From a bacterium (GTDB lineage: Bacteria > Cyanobacteriota > Vampirovibrionia > Gastranaerophilales > Gastranaerophilaceae): a stretch of DNA of 64,000 nucleotides. The notes beneath the pieces are model-generated. The model saw only the letters and a list, made by a program, of their open reading frames with translations, searched no databases and was not told the origin of the DNA. The stretch lies in NCBI GenBank assembly GCA_017941035.1, contig JAGAXG010000033.1, positions 1 to 64,000 of the forward strand, given 5' to 3'. A program made the translations under genes and the position numbers. Positions 56,418 to 64,000 of the stretch are shown here, one piece after another (the first letter of the stretch is position 1; every line of letters begins with the position of its first letter).

Positions 56418-56881
56418 TATTTTAACCTCGCAACAATGTTTTTACATTTATCCCCAAAACCTTCAAAAGTATATTTTCTTGAATCATCTTCATCATAAGT
56501 AACATTTATTTTTATATGATCAAATGGGACTTGATTTTGAGAGAATTCAGCCCATTCAACAAAAGTAATTTGTTTACCCTCAGAATACTCTTGTAACTCA
56601 TCAAAAATAGTTTTTATACCTTCATTTTCAAGTCGGTACAAATCAAAATGATAAACAGGAATCATAGAACTATGGTATTCATTTAATATAACAAAACTTG
56701 GGCTTGTAACTTTCTCTTTTATACCGATTGCAGAAGCTACTTCTTTTACAAAAGCCGTTTTACCTGCACCAATTTCCCCGTATAAATTTATAAAACATCC
56801 TTCATCACAAATTAATTTAGCAAATTTTTTTGCTAATTCTTTTGTATCATCCAATGATTTACATATTTTTTCAATCTTCAT
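56417..56881 (-). CDS. tsaE: t6A biosynthesis ATPase TsaE
   Basis: 154 residues. P-loop GEIGAGKTAFV and the FDLYRLE and FVEWAE motifs are typical. It drives the TsaB-TsaD cycle. ATG 56881 overlaps the GGDEF gene end by 11 bases. Confidence 0.95.
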   Translation of the reverse strand: MKIEKICKSLDDTKELAKKFAKLICDEGCFINLYGEIGAGKTAFVKEVASAIGIKEKVTSPSFVILNEYHSSMIPVYHFDLYRLENEGIKTIFDELQEYSEGKQITFVEWAEFSQNQVPFDHIKINVTYDEDDSRKYTFEGFGDKCKNIVARLK

Positions 56882-58091
56882 AAACAACTACCTTATTTCT
56901 TCCGGTATTTTTCGCCTGATAAAGGGCTTTATCTGCTTTTTTTAATAAATCTTCATCACTGTCATTTTCTTTCATCTGATAAATACCCAAAGATATTGTA
57001 ACCTTTATTTTACTTACATCTGCATCCGGATTTACTCTTGAAATATCAATTACCCTTTGCTCAATTGCATTTCTAAGCCTTTCCGCAACCATTTTTGCTT
57101 CATTTATTTTGGTAAACGGAAGTAATATAGAAAACTCTTCTCCACCGTAACGTCCTGCTATATCATATTCTCGAAGCTGGCCTCTAATAACTTTGGCTAT
57201 AACTTTCAAAACCAAATCTCCTACTGAATGACCATAGGTGTCATTTACACTTTTAAAGAAATCTATATCGGTCATTATCCCGCATAAAGGCGCATTTTGA
57301 CGCTTTGCATTTGCAACTTCTTGTTTTATACGTTCTTCAAGCTGGTGCCGGTTATAAAATCCGGTTAATGCATCAAGAGTAGCATGCTTCAAAATCTCTG
57401 CATAAACATTTGCGCGATGAATAGTAATTGCAATCTGCCCGGATAACTGTTCTAAATATTCTTTATCTTTGCCTAGAATCTTGTCGGATGTACTTTTTAT
57501 TACCATCATTCCAACATTTTTTCCTTCACTCACTAACGGAACTGAACAAATTTTCTTATCATCAGAAATTTGAAAAATATCCGGCTTTTTAACCATTTGA
57601 TTAATCTTTTCATCATTACATGCCGAAGGCCAAGCCAAAACAGAAACTCCCGTTTCTTCATTTTTCAAAAATAAATATGTTAAATAATCAGGGAAAAACT
57701 TATCCAGCATTTCGCCTATAATCGGTATTATGTAATGAAATTCATACTGAGTCTCGATAATTTTTGCAATATTTTTCATCGTATCATGAAAATCTATATC
57801 TTTTTGCATCCTATCTGAGAGAAGAATATTTTGGAATTTCAAAGATATAAAACCTGATGCTATTTCCAAAAAATCATTTAAATCTTTGCTCCATTTAGAA
57901 AAATTCAAGTAACCTATACATTTTTTATGTTTAAAAAGCGGATAGACTGTTTCATTATCAATTTTTTCTTGGGAATATGAAAATTTTGTTGAAAAATTTT
58001 GTTCAAAAAAAGTCTCCAACGAATCACACAATGACTTTTCATTGTAGCTCTCATTAAGGACTTTTGAAAGTTTTTCAACCTTTTTTAACAA
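56871..58091 (-). CDS. Diguanylate cyclase with GAF-like sensor
   Basis: 406 residues. The N-terminal half (about 1-220) holds a GAF-like domain; the C-terminal half (about 240-405) is GGDEF. The A-site is GGEEF with an inhibitory I-site REYD five residues upstream. Metal ligand Asp is in MTDIDFFKSVNDTYGH. It makes c-di-GMP; the ligand sensed is unknown. It is cotranscribed between yebC and tsaE. Confidence 0.93.
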   Translation of the reverse strand: MLKKVEKLSKVLNESYNEKSLCDSLETFFEQNFSTKFSYSQEKIDNETVYPLFKHKKCIGYLNFSKWSKDLNDFLEIASGFISLKFQNILLSDRMQKDIDFHDTMKNIAKIIETQYEFHYIIPIIGEMLDKFFPDYLTYLFLKNEETGVSVLAWPSACNDEKINQMVKKPDIFQISDDKKICSVPLVSEGKNVGMMVIKSTSDKILGKDKEYLEQLSGQIAITIHRANVYAEILKHATLDALTGFYNRHQLEERIKQEVANAKRQNAPLCGIMTDIDFFKSVNDTYGHSVGDLVLKVIAKVIRGQLREYDIAGRYGGEEFSILLPFTKINEAKMVAERLRNAIEQRVIDISRVNPDADVSKIKVTISLGIYQMKENDSDEDLLKKADKALYQAKNTGRNKVVVYED

Positions 58092-58093
58092 AT

Positions 58094-58846
58094 TTACACC
58101 TCTAATTGTTGTGCAATTTCATCTGACATATCAAAATTTGCATAAACATTTTGTACATCATCAAGCTCATCCAATCTATCTATCAATCTCATAACAGAAG
58201 TCGCAGTTTGCAGGTCAGTAATATCAATTGTATTTTTAGGAATTCTTGTAAATTCTGCATTAGAACTTTTAAATCCTTCTTTTTCTAAACCTTCAACAAC
58301 TGATTGAAAATTTTCAACAGAAGTTAGAACTCTATAAGTATCTTCATCTTCTTCAACATCTTCCGCATCAAGATTTATTGCAGACTCAAAGAGTTTTTCA
58401 AAATCAACTTCTTCAGCATCAAAAGTAATACTACCCTTTTTATCAAACATCCAGCTAACACAATTGGTTTCACCTAAATTACCGCCAAATTTTGTAAAAA
58501 TACTGCGTACATCACCTGCAGTGCGATTACGATTATCAGTCATTGCCTCAACAACAACAGCAACTCCTCCAGCTCCGTACCCTTCGTAAGTAATTTCTTC
58601 ATAATTATCAGCAGACCCAGCACCTGCACCTTTGTCTATTGCTCGTTTAATATTATCATTTGGAAGCCCTGCAGCTTTAGCCTTTTCTATCGCAGTTCTA
58701 AGTCTAAAATTACCTGCAGGATCAGGTCCGCCCATTCTTGCTGCAACAATTAATTCTCTTGAATATTTTTGAAAAACAACTGCTTTTTGTGAATCAGTTT
58801 TAGCTTTTTTATTTTTAATATTTGCCCATTTTGAATGTCCTGACAT
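58094..58846 (-). CDS. yebC: YebC/PmpR family protein
   Basis: 250 residues. N-terminal MSGHSKWANIKNKKAKTDSQ and GPDPAGNFRLRTAIEKAKAA are diagnostic, with the acidic middle loop and C-terminal ELDDVQNVYANFD. Members act as transcriptional regulators or help ribosomes through proline stretches. ATG 58846 follows AAAGGGAT; an upstream in-frame start is not needed. Confidence 0.95.
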   Translation of the reverse strand: MSGHSKWANIKNKKAKTDSQKAVVFQKYSRELIVAARMGGPDPAGNFRLRTAIEKAKAAGLPNDNIKRAIDKGAGAGSADNYEEITYEGYGAGGVAVVVEAMTDNRNRTAGDVRSIFTKFGGNLGETNCVSWMFDKKGSITFDAEEVDFEKLFESAINLDAEDVEEDEDTYRVLTSVENFQSVVEGLEKEGFKSSNAEFTRIPKNTIDITDLQTATSVMRLIDRLDELDDVQNVYANFDMSDEIAQQLEV

Positions 58847-58892
58847 GTTTATATCCCTTTCATTTTTACTATATTTGACTTGATAATAACAC

Positions 58893-58920
58893 AAAAGGGG
58901 CTTTTTAAAAAGCCCCTTTT
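58893..58920 (-). terminator. Terminator after the SLH gene
   Basis: AAAAGGGGCTTTTT/AAAAAGCCCCTTTT hairpin with T-run, 24 bases after the SLH gene stop. Confidence 0.85.
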
Positions 58921-58943
58921 ATTATTTGTTTATAATTTTATAA

Positions 58944-60092
58944 CTAATCTTCATAAATCCATCCGTTTGTCAAATCAACTCTCAGAGGTTTTAAAAGCTT
59001 CATATAAGCATAACCGTCAGTCATAACTTCTAGTTGTTCACCCTTAAAAGCCCATCTTACAAACTTCATCCACCAATTTCTATCTTTTTTTACTTCTGCA
59101 AGTCCGACAAAAGGTGCTATTTGATCATTTTCTGTTGTTATCAAAGAATTTTTCAGAACTAATACTCCATTTCTTACGAAATATTTACCCGGTTGGACAT
59201 CCAAAATTTGACCACGCAAACTTGCACCTTCTCTAATTAAAATATAATGATCATCTTTTGTTACATAATTTTGAGGAACTCTTGCAGTATAGAATACACC
59301 GTTTTGAGTTGTTTGAGTACTTATATAGCTATTTAATCTTATTGGAACAGTTGTACCTGCAGGAATAGTACCAACGCTTCCTTGAACAGTAGCATCCTCT
59401 ATAACAAAACCATCTCCGGTTTTCTTTCTCATTGCCTCTGCAAGTTTAGCATTAGGATTCAATTTTGCCTGCTCCATCATATTGAATAATATTGCAGCAA
59501 CTTCTGCTCTAGTTGCAGGTCGAGACGCTTCCAATTTTTTTTCTGCTGAAGGCATTACAACAATCATTTCCAATATTTCAGCTTTACCTGCAGGAATTAT
59601 AAACCATTCTTCTACAATTTTTGCATCAGCATATTTTTGAGAAAGGACTTCTAAAGCTTTTTCTTTTGTAATAGTTTCGGTTGTCAATGCATTAACAGCT
59701 ACTGTGATAGTCTCTCCTCTTGATACAGAATCATCAGGTCTAAATAATTCACCATTTTTGTCACATGAAATTAAATCAAAATACAAAGCTTTTTGGATAT
59801 CTTCATAAGCCCAGTGATCTTGAGTAATATCAGTAAAATGTACGGGCTGAGCAACTTTTGTATGCTCCTGCCCTAATGCACGAATAGCCATTGCTGCAAA
59901 TTCTGCTCTTGTAACATTTTCATCAGGTTTAAATGTACCGTCAGGATAACCTATAATTACACCCTGTTCTGTCAAAAGCTTAATTTGAGAATAAGCCCAA
60001 TGTGATTCATCTACATCGGGATAAGCCATTGCAGAAAGTACTCCAAAACACAACACTGCAACAGATAAAATCATTTTTAACAATTTTTTCAT
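58944..60092 (-). CDS. SLH-domain envelope protein
   Basis: 382 residues. Signal peptide (about 1-23, ending SAMA). Two clear SLH modules (about 24-70: VDESHWAYSQIKLLTEQGVI, then PDGTFKPDENVTRAEFA; about 85-130: DITQDHWAYEDIQKALYF), a degenerate third (SRPATRAEVAAILFNMMEQ), then a C-terminal beta domain. SLH modules bind pyruvylated or peptidoglycan-linked polymers and anchor outer-envelope proteins in cyanobacteria and relatives. GGAGAG precedes the ATG. Confidence 0.9.
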   Translation of the reverse strand: MKKLLKMILSVAVLCFGVLSAMAYPDVDESHWAYSQIKLLTEQGVIIGYPDGTFKPDENVTRAEFAAMAIRALGQEHTKVAQPVHFTDITQDHWAYEDIQKALYFDLISCDKNGELFRPDDSVSRGETITVAVNALTTETITKEKALEVLSQKYADAKIVEEWFIIPAGKAEILEMIVVMPSAEKKLEASRPATRAEVAAILFNMMEQAKLNPNAKLAEAMRKKTGDGFVIEDATVQGSVGTIPAGTTVPIRLNSYISTQTTQNGVFYTARVPQNYVTKDDHYILIREGASLRGQILDVQPGKYFVRNGVLVLKNSLITTENDQIAPFVGLAEVKKDRNWWMKFVRWAFKGEQLEVMTDGYAYMKLLKPLRVDLTNGWIYED

Positions 60093-60195
60093 AAACTCTC
60101 CTATAAAAATAAAATACTACGCTTACTATTCTACATGTTAATATTACTATTTACAAGTTTTTTTTTAAGGTTAGAACATTTCTTAACCCTATTCC

Positions 60196-60224
60196 TTGAT
60201 AAGTAATCAGTATCTTGGTATAAT
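60196..60224 (+). promoter_or_regulatory. uvrC promoter
   Basis: TTGATA at 60196, a 17-base spacer and TATAAT at 60219-60224; ATG lies 6 bases later at 60231, so transcription should start at or next to the ATG. Confidence 0.75.
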
Positions 60225-60230
60225 TTTATT

Positions 60231-61892
60231 ATGAACGAGAGGCTAAAAGAAAGTTTAAAACTTCTTCCATCATTACCTGGATGTTATATTTATTACAATT
60301 CCGATAATGAGATTATTTATGTCGGGAAAGCTAAAATTCTTAAACGACGAGTTAAATCGTATTTTAATCGCAAACACCACGACAATGTAAAAGTGAATGT
60401 ACTTGTATCCCAAATAGATCATCTTGAATATATAATTACAAATTCTGAAGTTGAAGCTCTGATATTAGAAAGCCATTTAATAAAAAAACATAAACCTAGA
60501 TACAATATTCTTTTAAAAGATGATAAAAAATATCCTTATTTTCTTATTACAGAGGAAGATTTCCCGCGTATTTTAATTGTACGAAAAAGAAATATGAACA
60601 AACTAAAAGGTAAATATTACGGGCCTTATACAAATATTGGGGCTATGCATTCAACTTTAGATTTTTTAAAAAAAATATTTCCTTTGAAACAATGCAAACA
60701 GCCACGATTCAAATCTCGTCCTTGTCTTTATTATTCAATAGGGAAATGTTTAGCTCCTTGTCAGGGACTTGTATCAAGTGAGGAATACAAAGCTGTTGTT
60801 CATCAGGCTGAATTGTTTTTGTCAGGAAAACAATCTGAATTAATGAAACAATTAATGGAACAAATACAAAAATATTCTGATTCCGAACAATTTGAAAAAG
60901 CGGCCAAACTTCGCGACAGCTATTTAGATTTGAAAAAAACTCTTGAAAAACAGAAAGTCGTTTACGAAAATACTAAATTAAACGAAGATATAATATCAGT
61001 TCTTCACGAGGACGGAATAATTGTTATCGTTATAATGATGATTAGAGAAGGGCGTTTAATAGATAAAAAAGACTTTACATTTGAAGTTGAAGAAGAAGAC
61101 AAGATTGAATATTTTGAAACATTTTTTAAAGAATATTACAGTACATTATCTTTAGAATTTCCTGATAAAATAGTTTCTCAAACATTGGAGCAAATTGGAG
61201 AAAAATCACTTTACGAACAATGGCTTGAAATAATTTCGTCTAAAAAAGTAAAAATCAGTTATGGGAAATCATCTCAAGGAAAAGAACTTCAAGCTTTAGC
61301 AGATAAGAATGCTAAAGTTATTTTAAACAATGCGAAACTTTCTAAAATGTCAAAAATAAATGAAGATTTCAATAATATAGGTTCGTATTTAAAAGAAAAA
61401 TTAAAACTAAACAATTTCCCTTACAGAATAGAATGCTACGATATTTCTCATATTCAAGGGACAAATACTGTAGCATCAATGGTTACATTTATAAACGGAA
61501 TAAGTAAAAAAACAGAATATAAAAAATTCAAAATTAAATCAACAGAAGGGAAACCGGATGATTTTCTTTCTATGAAAGAAGTTTTGACACGAAGATTATC
61601 ACATTTGGGAGATAAAGGCTGGGATAAACCTGATTTGATAATAATAGACGGAGGGAAAGGGCAATTATCAAGCGTTATGAAGGTCGTGGAAGAAATGGGT
61701 ATTACAGGAATAGATTTTGTTTCGCTTGCTAAACGTCAAGAAGAAGTCTTTTTGCCTAAGCAAACCGAATCTATTTTACTTCCTCGAGAATCAGGTGCGT
61801 TGTTTTTAATACAAAGAATTAGAGATGAAGCCCACAGATTTGCAATAACTTATCACAGAAATTTGAGAAGTAAAAATATAAAACATAATTAA
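60231..61892 (+). CDS. uvrC: UvrABC excinuclease subunit C, lacking HhH tail
   Basis: 553 residues. N-terminal GIY-YIG nuclease (about 10-90, PGCYIYYNSDNEIIYVGKAK), UVR motif (about 205-240, SEQFEKAAKLRDSYLDLKK), UvrC RNase H-like domain (about 400-530, ECYDISHIQGTN and DLIIIDGGKGQL). It ends at RDEAHRFAITYHRNLRSK, where the tandem helix-hairpin-helix domain normally continues for about 55-60 residues. No frameshifted remainder is seen downstream. It makes the dual incisions of nucleotide excision repair; loss of HhH may change 5' incision. Confidence 0.95.
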   Translation: MNERLKESLKLLPSLPGCYIYYNSDNEIIYVGKAKILKRRVKSYFNRKHHDNVKVNVLVSQIDHLEYIITNSEVEALILESHLIKKHKPRYNILLKDDKKYPYFLITEEDFPRILIVRKRNMNKLKGKYYGPYTNIGAMHSTLDFLKKIFPLKQCKQPRFKSRPCLYYSIGKCLAPCQGLVSSEEYKAVVHQAELFLSGKQSELMKQLMEQIQKYSDSEQFEKAAKLRDSYLDLKKTLEKQKVVYENTKLNEDIISVLHEDGIIVIVIMMIREGRLIDKKDFTFEVEEEDKIEYFETFFKEYYSTLSLEFPDKIVSQTLEQIGEKSLYEQWLEIISSKKVKISYGKSSQGKELQALADKNAKVILNNAKLSKMSKINEDFNNIGSYLKEKLKLNNFPYRIECYDISHIQGTNTVASMVTFINGISKKTEYKKFKIKSTEGKPDDFLSMKEVLTRRLSHLGDKGWDKPDLIIIDGGKGQLSSVMKVVEEMGITGIDFVSLAKRQEEVFLPKQTESILLPRESGALFLIQRIRDEAHRFAITYHRNLRSKNIKHN

Positions 61893-61919
61893 AATCAACA
61901 CAATGATTTATTAAAAAAA

Positions 61920-61952
61920 AAGGTTTATCTTTTTATAAGGAGATAAACCTTT
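61920..61952. terminator. Bidirectional terminator after uvrC
   Basis: AAGGTTTATCT/AGATAAACCTT hairpin with flanking A- and T-runs. Confidence 0.85.
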
Positions 61953-61966
61953 TATATCATATATGA

Positions 61967-62335
61967 TCACTTTTTGATACATATAGCATAACCTGGACCT
62001 GCATTAGTATCACTGTATGCCTTATTAGTATACTCATCAATTCCAGACATATTATATCTATCCCCTATCCAACTAAAATCACGAATAAAATTCATAGCTC
62101 CAGCTCCATATGAATGACTAGACACATGATAGTTTGCATATAACCCAAATGGTGTTCCTTTCTTAGCATGAAATTCAGTTAAACTTGGAAGACCTAATTC
62201 CTCTCCCAATGCACCTTGATATGTATTATTTACAATCAATTTTTTCGCAATGGTTTGTAGTTGTGAAGAACTTGGAAGAGTGCCTCCTAATTCATCACAG
62301 CGCACAATTGCTCCTCCTGTCAACTTCGTTGACAT
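61967..62335 (-). pseudogene. Pilin-like C-terminal fragment, N-terminus replaced by a palindromic repeat
   Basis: The genuine part reads from about LGGTLPSSSQLQTIAKKL through SGIDEYTNKAYSDTNAGPGY to ICIKK. The end is typical of type IV pilin-like proteins of this lineage. The prepilin leader and N-terminal helix are missing. The frame stays open to 62494, where it reads through the hairpin repeat as LCHYEREARSN and so on. An ATG at 62335 sits inside the repeat. It is probably a truncated gene; a functional in-frame insertion cannot be excluded. Confidence 0.55.
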
Positions 62336-62483
62336 CCTCTCCTCAGGAGAGGTTAAGCTATCTCCCCTGCGGGGAGAAAAGAATTTCTTAGTGAATGATA
62401 ATGAACTTAGAAATTCAAGAGAGGGTTTAAATTGAGAATGCACAACTGGGAAATTACTACGCGCTTCGCGCTCGTAATGACAA
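62318..62483. repeat. Multi-hairpin palindromic element
   Basis: Consecutive perfect hairpins: TGTCAAC-TTC-GTTGACA (62318-62334), CCTCTCC-TCA-GGAGAGG (62336-62352), TCTCCCC-TGC-GGGGAGA (62361-62377) and an ATTAC...GTAAT palindrome with CGCG core (62453-62478). Its translation (CHYEREAR) resembles the widespread palindromic repeat read as CHxExSEAIS in other bacteria. It lies inside the pilin-like frame. Confidence 0.75.
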
Positions 62484-62494
62484 AGCCGTTGCAA

Positions 62495-62700
62495 TACATT
62501 TGCTGTTAAATATTTTTTCTTCTTTATTGGTTATACTTCCTGATAGAAGGAGATCAGCTAAAAATGCCCTACCCTCCGAAATTGGCTCTGCGACTGCGTT
62601 TTGACATAATTCTATCTCCTTTCAATTTGAATTATTCCCTCGTATTTATATTGTTATTATAAACTATGTTTTAAGGTTCTGCAATAGTATATTTTTAATA
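62495..62700. other. Gene-free spacer with repeat remnant
   Basis: It holds a copy of an interspersed sequence (CGAAATTGGCTCTGC at 62577) similar to one at 25350 (CGAAATTAGCTCTGC). An open frame with AGGAGAT and ATG near 62609 stops after 12 codons. Nothing else is evident. Confidence 0.5.
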
Positions 62701-63315
62701 TCAGTTCTTATTTTTTCTTTTATATGAAGATTTTAACAATGATTGAATGTTTTTTTTATGTTTTTTATTTTTTTGAATTTCTTCTTCTTTAATTTCTTTG
62801 TCATAAGAATTTACATCATTTATAAAATTACTTGTAATTTCAATTTCCTGCTGTTGATGTTCTTGCATTTCTTTTTTCTTTTGCTCATATATAGCATTTT
62901 TTTCCCAATATGTTAACTGATTTAAAGGTTCTTTTTTATATTCCGGAGCTTCGGCAGATTGAGAATAAGTAGCCTGATCTCTTTTATTTTCTTTAATTTT
63001 TACTTCTACGATTTTATCAAAAATTCTGTAAATTTGATTTAAGTCAAATGCATTCGCACTATTCATAAGCCATTTACGAACAAATCTTTCATCAGGACCT
63101 AAACCACCATCTATTTTAATAATTTCTTTTATATCATAAATAGCTTCAGATATACCAATTGAAATTATTACATGAGGAAATGGATACATTGAACTCATTT
63201 TTAATTTCAAATTATTATATTTTGAGACAATAAGAGTTCCGGTGCTGTGCGCATCTTGCTGTTGTTTAACAATAAAATCTTGTAATCTTATAGCTAACTC
63301 ATGCAAAGTATACAT
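62701..63315 (-). CDS. Hypothetical protein with charged coiled-coil tail
   Basis: 204 residues. The N-terminal 110 residues form a compact alpha/beta-like domain (MYPFPHVIISIGISEAIYDI, then GPDERFVRKWLM). The rest is highly charged and helical (WEKNAIYEQKKKEMQEHQQQ), likely a coiled coil, ending in a Lys-rich tail. No family recognised. It follows the PFL gene by 15 bases and is likely cotranscribed. Confidence 0.7.
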   Translation of the reverse strand: MYTLHELAIRLQDFIVKQQQDAHSTGTLIVSKYNNLKLKMSSMYPFPHVIISIGISEAIYDIKEIIKIDGGLGPDERFVRKWLMNSANAFDLNQIYRIFDKIVEVKIKENKRDQATYSQSAEAPEYKKEPLNQLTYWEKNAIYEQKKKEMQEHQQQEIEITSNFINDVNSYDKEIKEEEIQKNKKHKKNIQSLLKSSYKRKNKN

Positions 63316-63330
63316 AAATTTCTCCGTAAT

Positions 63331-64000
63331 TTAATTATTTAAACTATGAATAGGAGCAGGTATTCTTCCTCCTCTGTTGACAAAATCTGCAGAAGAAAGA
63401 TTGTTTACAGGCATAACAGGAGCTTCACCAAGCAATCCGCCAAATACGACTTTATCTCCTGCTTTTTTACCAATTGCAGGAATTATCCTGACTGCTGTTG
63501 TCTTTTTATTTATCATTCCAATAGCCATTTCGTCTGCTATTAACCCTGCAATGACATCATTTGAAGTATCACCGGGAATTGCAATCATATCCAGACCTAC
63601 AGAGCAAACAGCAGTCATTGCTTCTAATTTATTAATGCTGAGATAACCTTTATCAGCAGCTTCAATCATACCTGCATCTTCCGAAACCGGAATAAATGCT
63701 CCTGAAAGTCCGCCTACATGAGAACTTGCCATTATTCCGCCTTTTTTTACAGCATCATTCAACATTGCTAACGCAGCGGTTGTACCGCATGCACCTGCAT
63801 GTTCAAGCCCCATAGCTTGAAATATCCCAGCTACACTATCACCAACTTCAGGAGTAGGAGCTAGAGATAAATCAATAACTCCAAAAGGAATCCCAAGTTT
63901 TTTAGATAATTTACGACCGATTAACTCGCCGGTTGAAGTTATTTTATACGCAGTTTGCTTAATTTTGTTAGCAAGTTCGCTCATATCCGCATCTTTTCCT
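63331..64000 (-). CDS. PFL-family (UPF0210) protein, partial
   Basis: The C-terminal 222 or so residues of a protein of usual length near 450; the N-terminus lies beyond the window (the frame continues upstream of ATG 63984 with GKDADMSEL). Conserved segments are [39 protein letters not shown] and [22 protein letters not shown]0210 proteins resemble pyruvate-formate-lyase-type folds but have no assigned reaction. In other genomes they often sit beside an ACT-domain protein; that neighbour would be outside this window. Confidence 0.9.
   Translation of the reverse strand, partial: GKDADMSELANKIKQTAYKITSTGELIGRKLSKKLGIPFGVIDLSLAPTPEVGDSVAGIFQAMGLEHAGACGTTAALAMLNDAVKKGGIMASSHVGGLSGAFIPVSEDAGMIEAADKGYLSINKLEAMTAVCSVGLDMIAIPGDTSNDVIAGLIADEMAIGMINKKTTAVRIIPAIGKKAGDKVVFGGLLGEAPVMPVNNLSSADFVNRGGRIPAPIHSLNN

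Overview
The window is AT-rich, gene-dense bacterial chromosome from a Gram-negative-type cell: AsmA-family protein, SLH-domain outer-envelope protein, heptose kinase and O-antigen ligase. It lives without oxygen at least part of the time (class III ribonucleotide reductase). An SLH protein, FolE2, type IV pilin-like proteins and many lineage-type hypotheticals with an N-terminal F-x-G motif suggest a gut member of Gastranaerophilales (Vampirovibrionia/Melainabacteria). That placement is inference; no 16S rRNA gene is present.

Layout. 1-342: two near-identical 135/136 bp units abutting a minus-strand tRNA-Glu(CUC). 418-3560: glutamine-dependent NAD synthetase and a TPR membrane protein. 3612-11725: minus-strand block with an AsmA-like giant protein, a divergent PAP2 protein, IspA, RsgA and a lytic transglycosylase. 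11814-18000: MscS, RlmH, an M49-like zinc peptidase, FolE2, MazG and small hypotheticals. 18370-20808: L19, RbgA/YlqF and AroA. 20876-21079: two tRNA-Ser genes.

21084-27311 is an accessory, effector-like stretch: a transglutaminase-like fragment, a 1278-residue EF-hand/LysM/repeat protein whose C-terminus resembles phosphothreonine-lyase-like domains, a Cys phosphatase, and a frameshifted LysM plus HExxH protease. 27430-30398 is nrdD-nrdG behind a cobalamin riboswitch. 30878-38843 holds MscL, a YuiF-like antiporter, LysS, two ABC permeases, an HNH-like protein and a TPR protein. 39005-44500 has lineage-type hypotheticals, a candidate sRNA with clear promoter and terminator, an XRE remnant and tRNA-Gln(CUG).

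44593-54855: LeuS, NUDIX, HAD, IspF, pilin-like protein, Tgt, Ndk, heptose kinase, DUF4330 and O-antigen ligase. 55053-61892: zinc-ribbon protein, TsaB, TsaE, a GGDEF cyclase, YebC, an SLH protein and a UvrC lacking its usual C-terminus. 61967-64000: a pilin-like fragment fused in frame to a multi-hairpin repeat, a hypothetical, and the C-terminal part of a PFL-family protein cut by the window end.

Two themes recur. Several genes have a -10-like hexamer exactly 6 bases before the ATG and no ribosome binding site, suggesting leaderless mRNAs. Several small genes are broken by single lesions: in-frame TGA at 30615, in-frame TAA at 49117, a frameshift near 26670, and truncations at 40895 and 21084.
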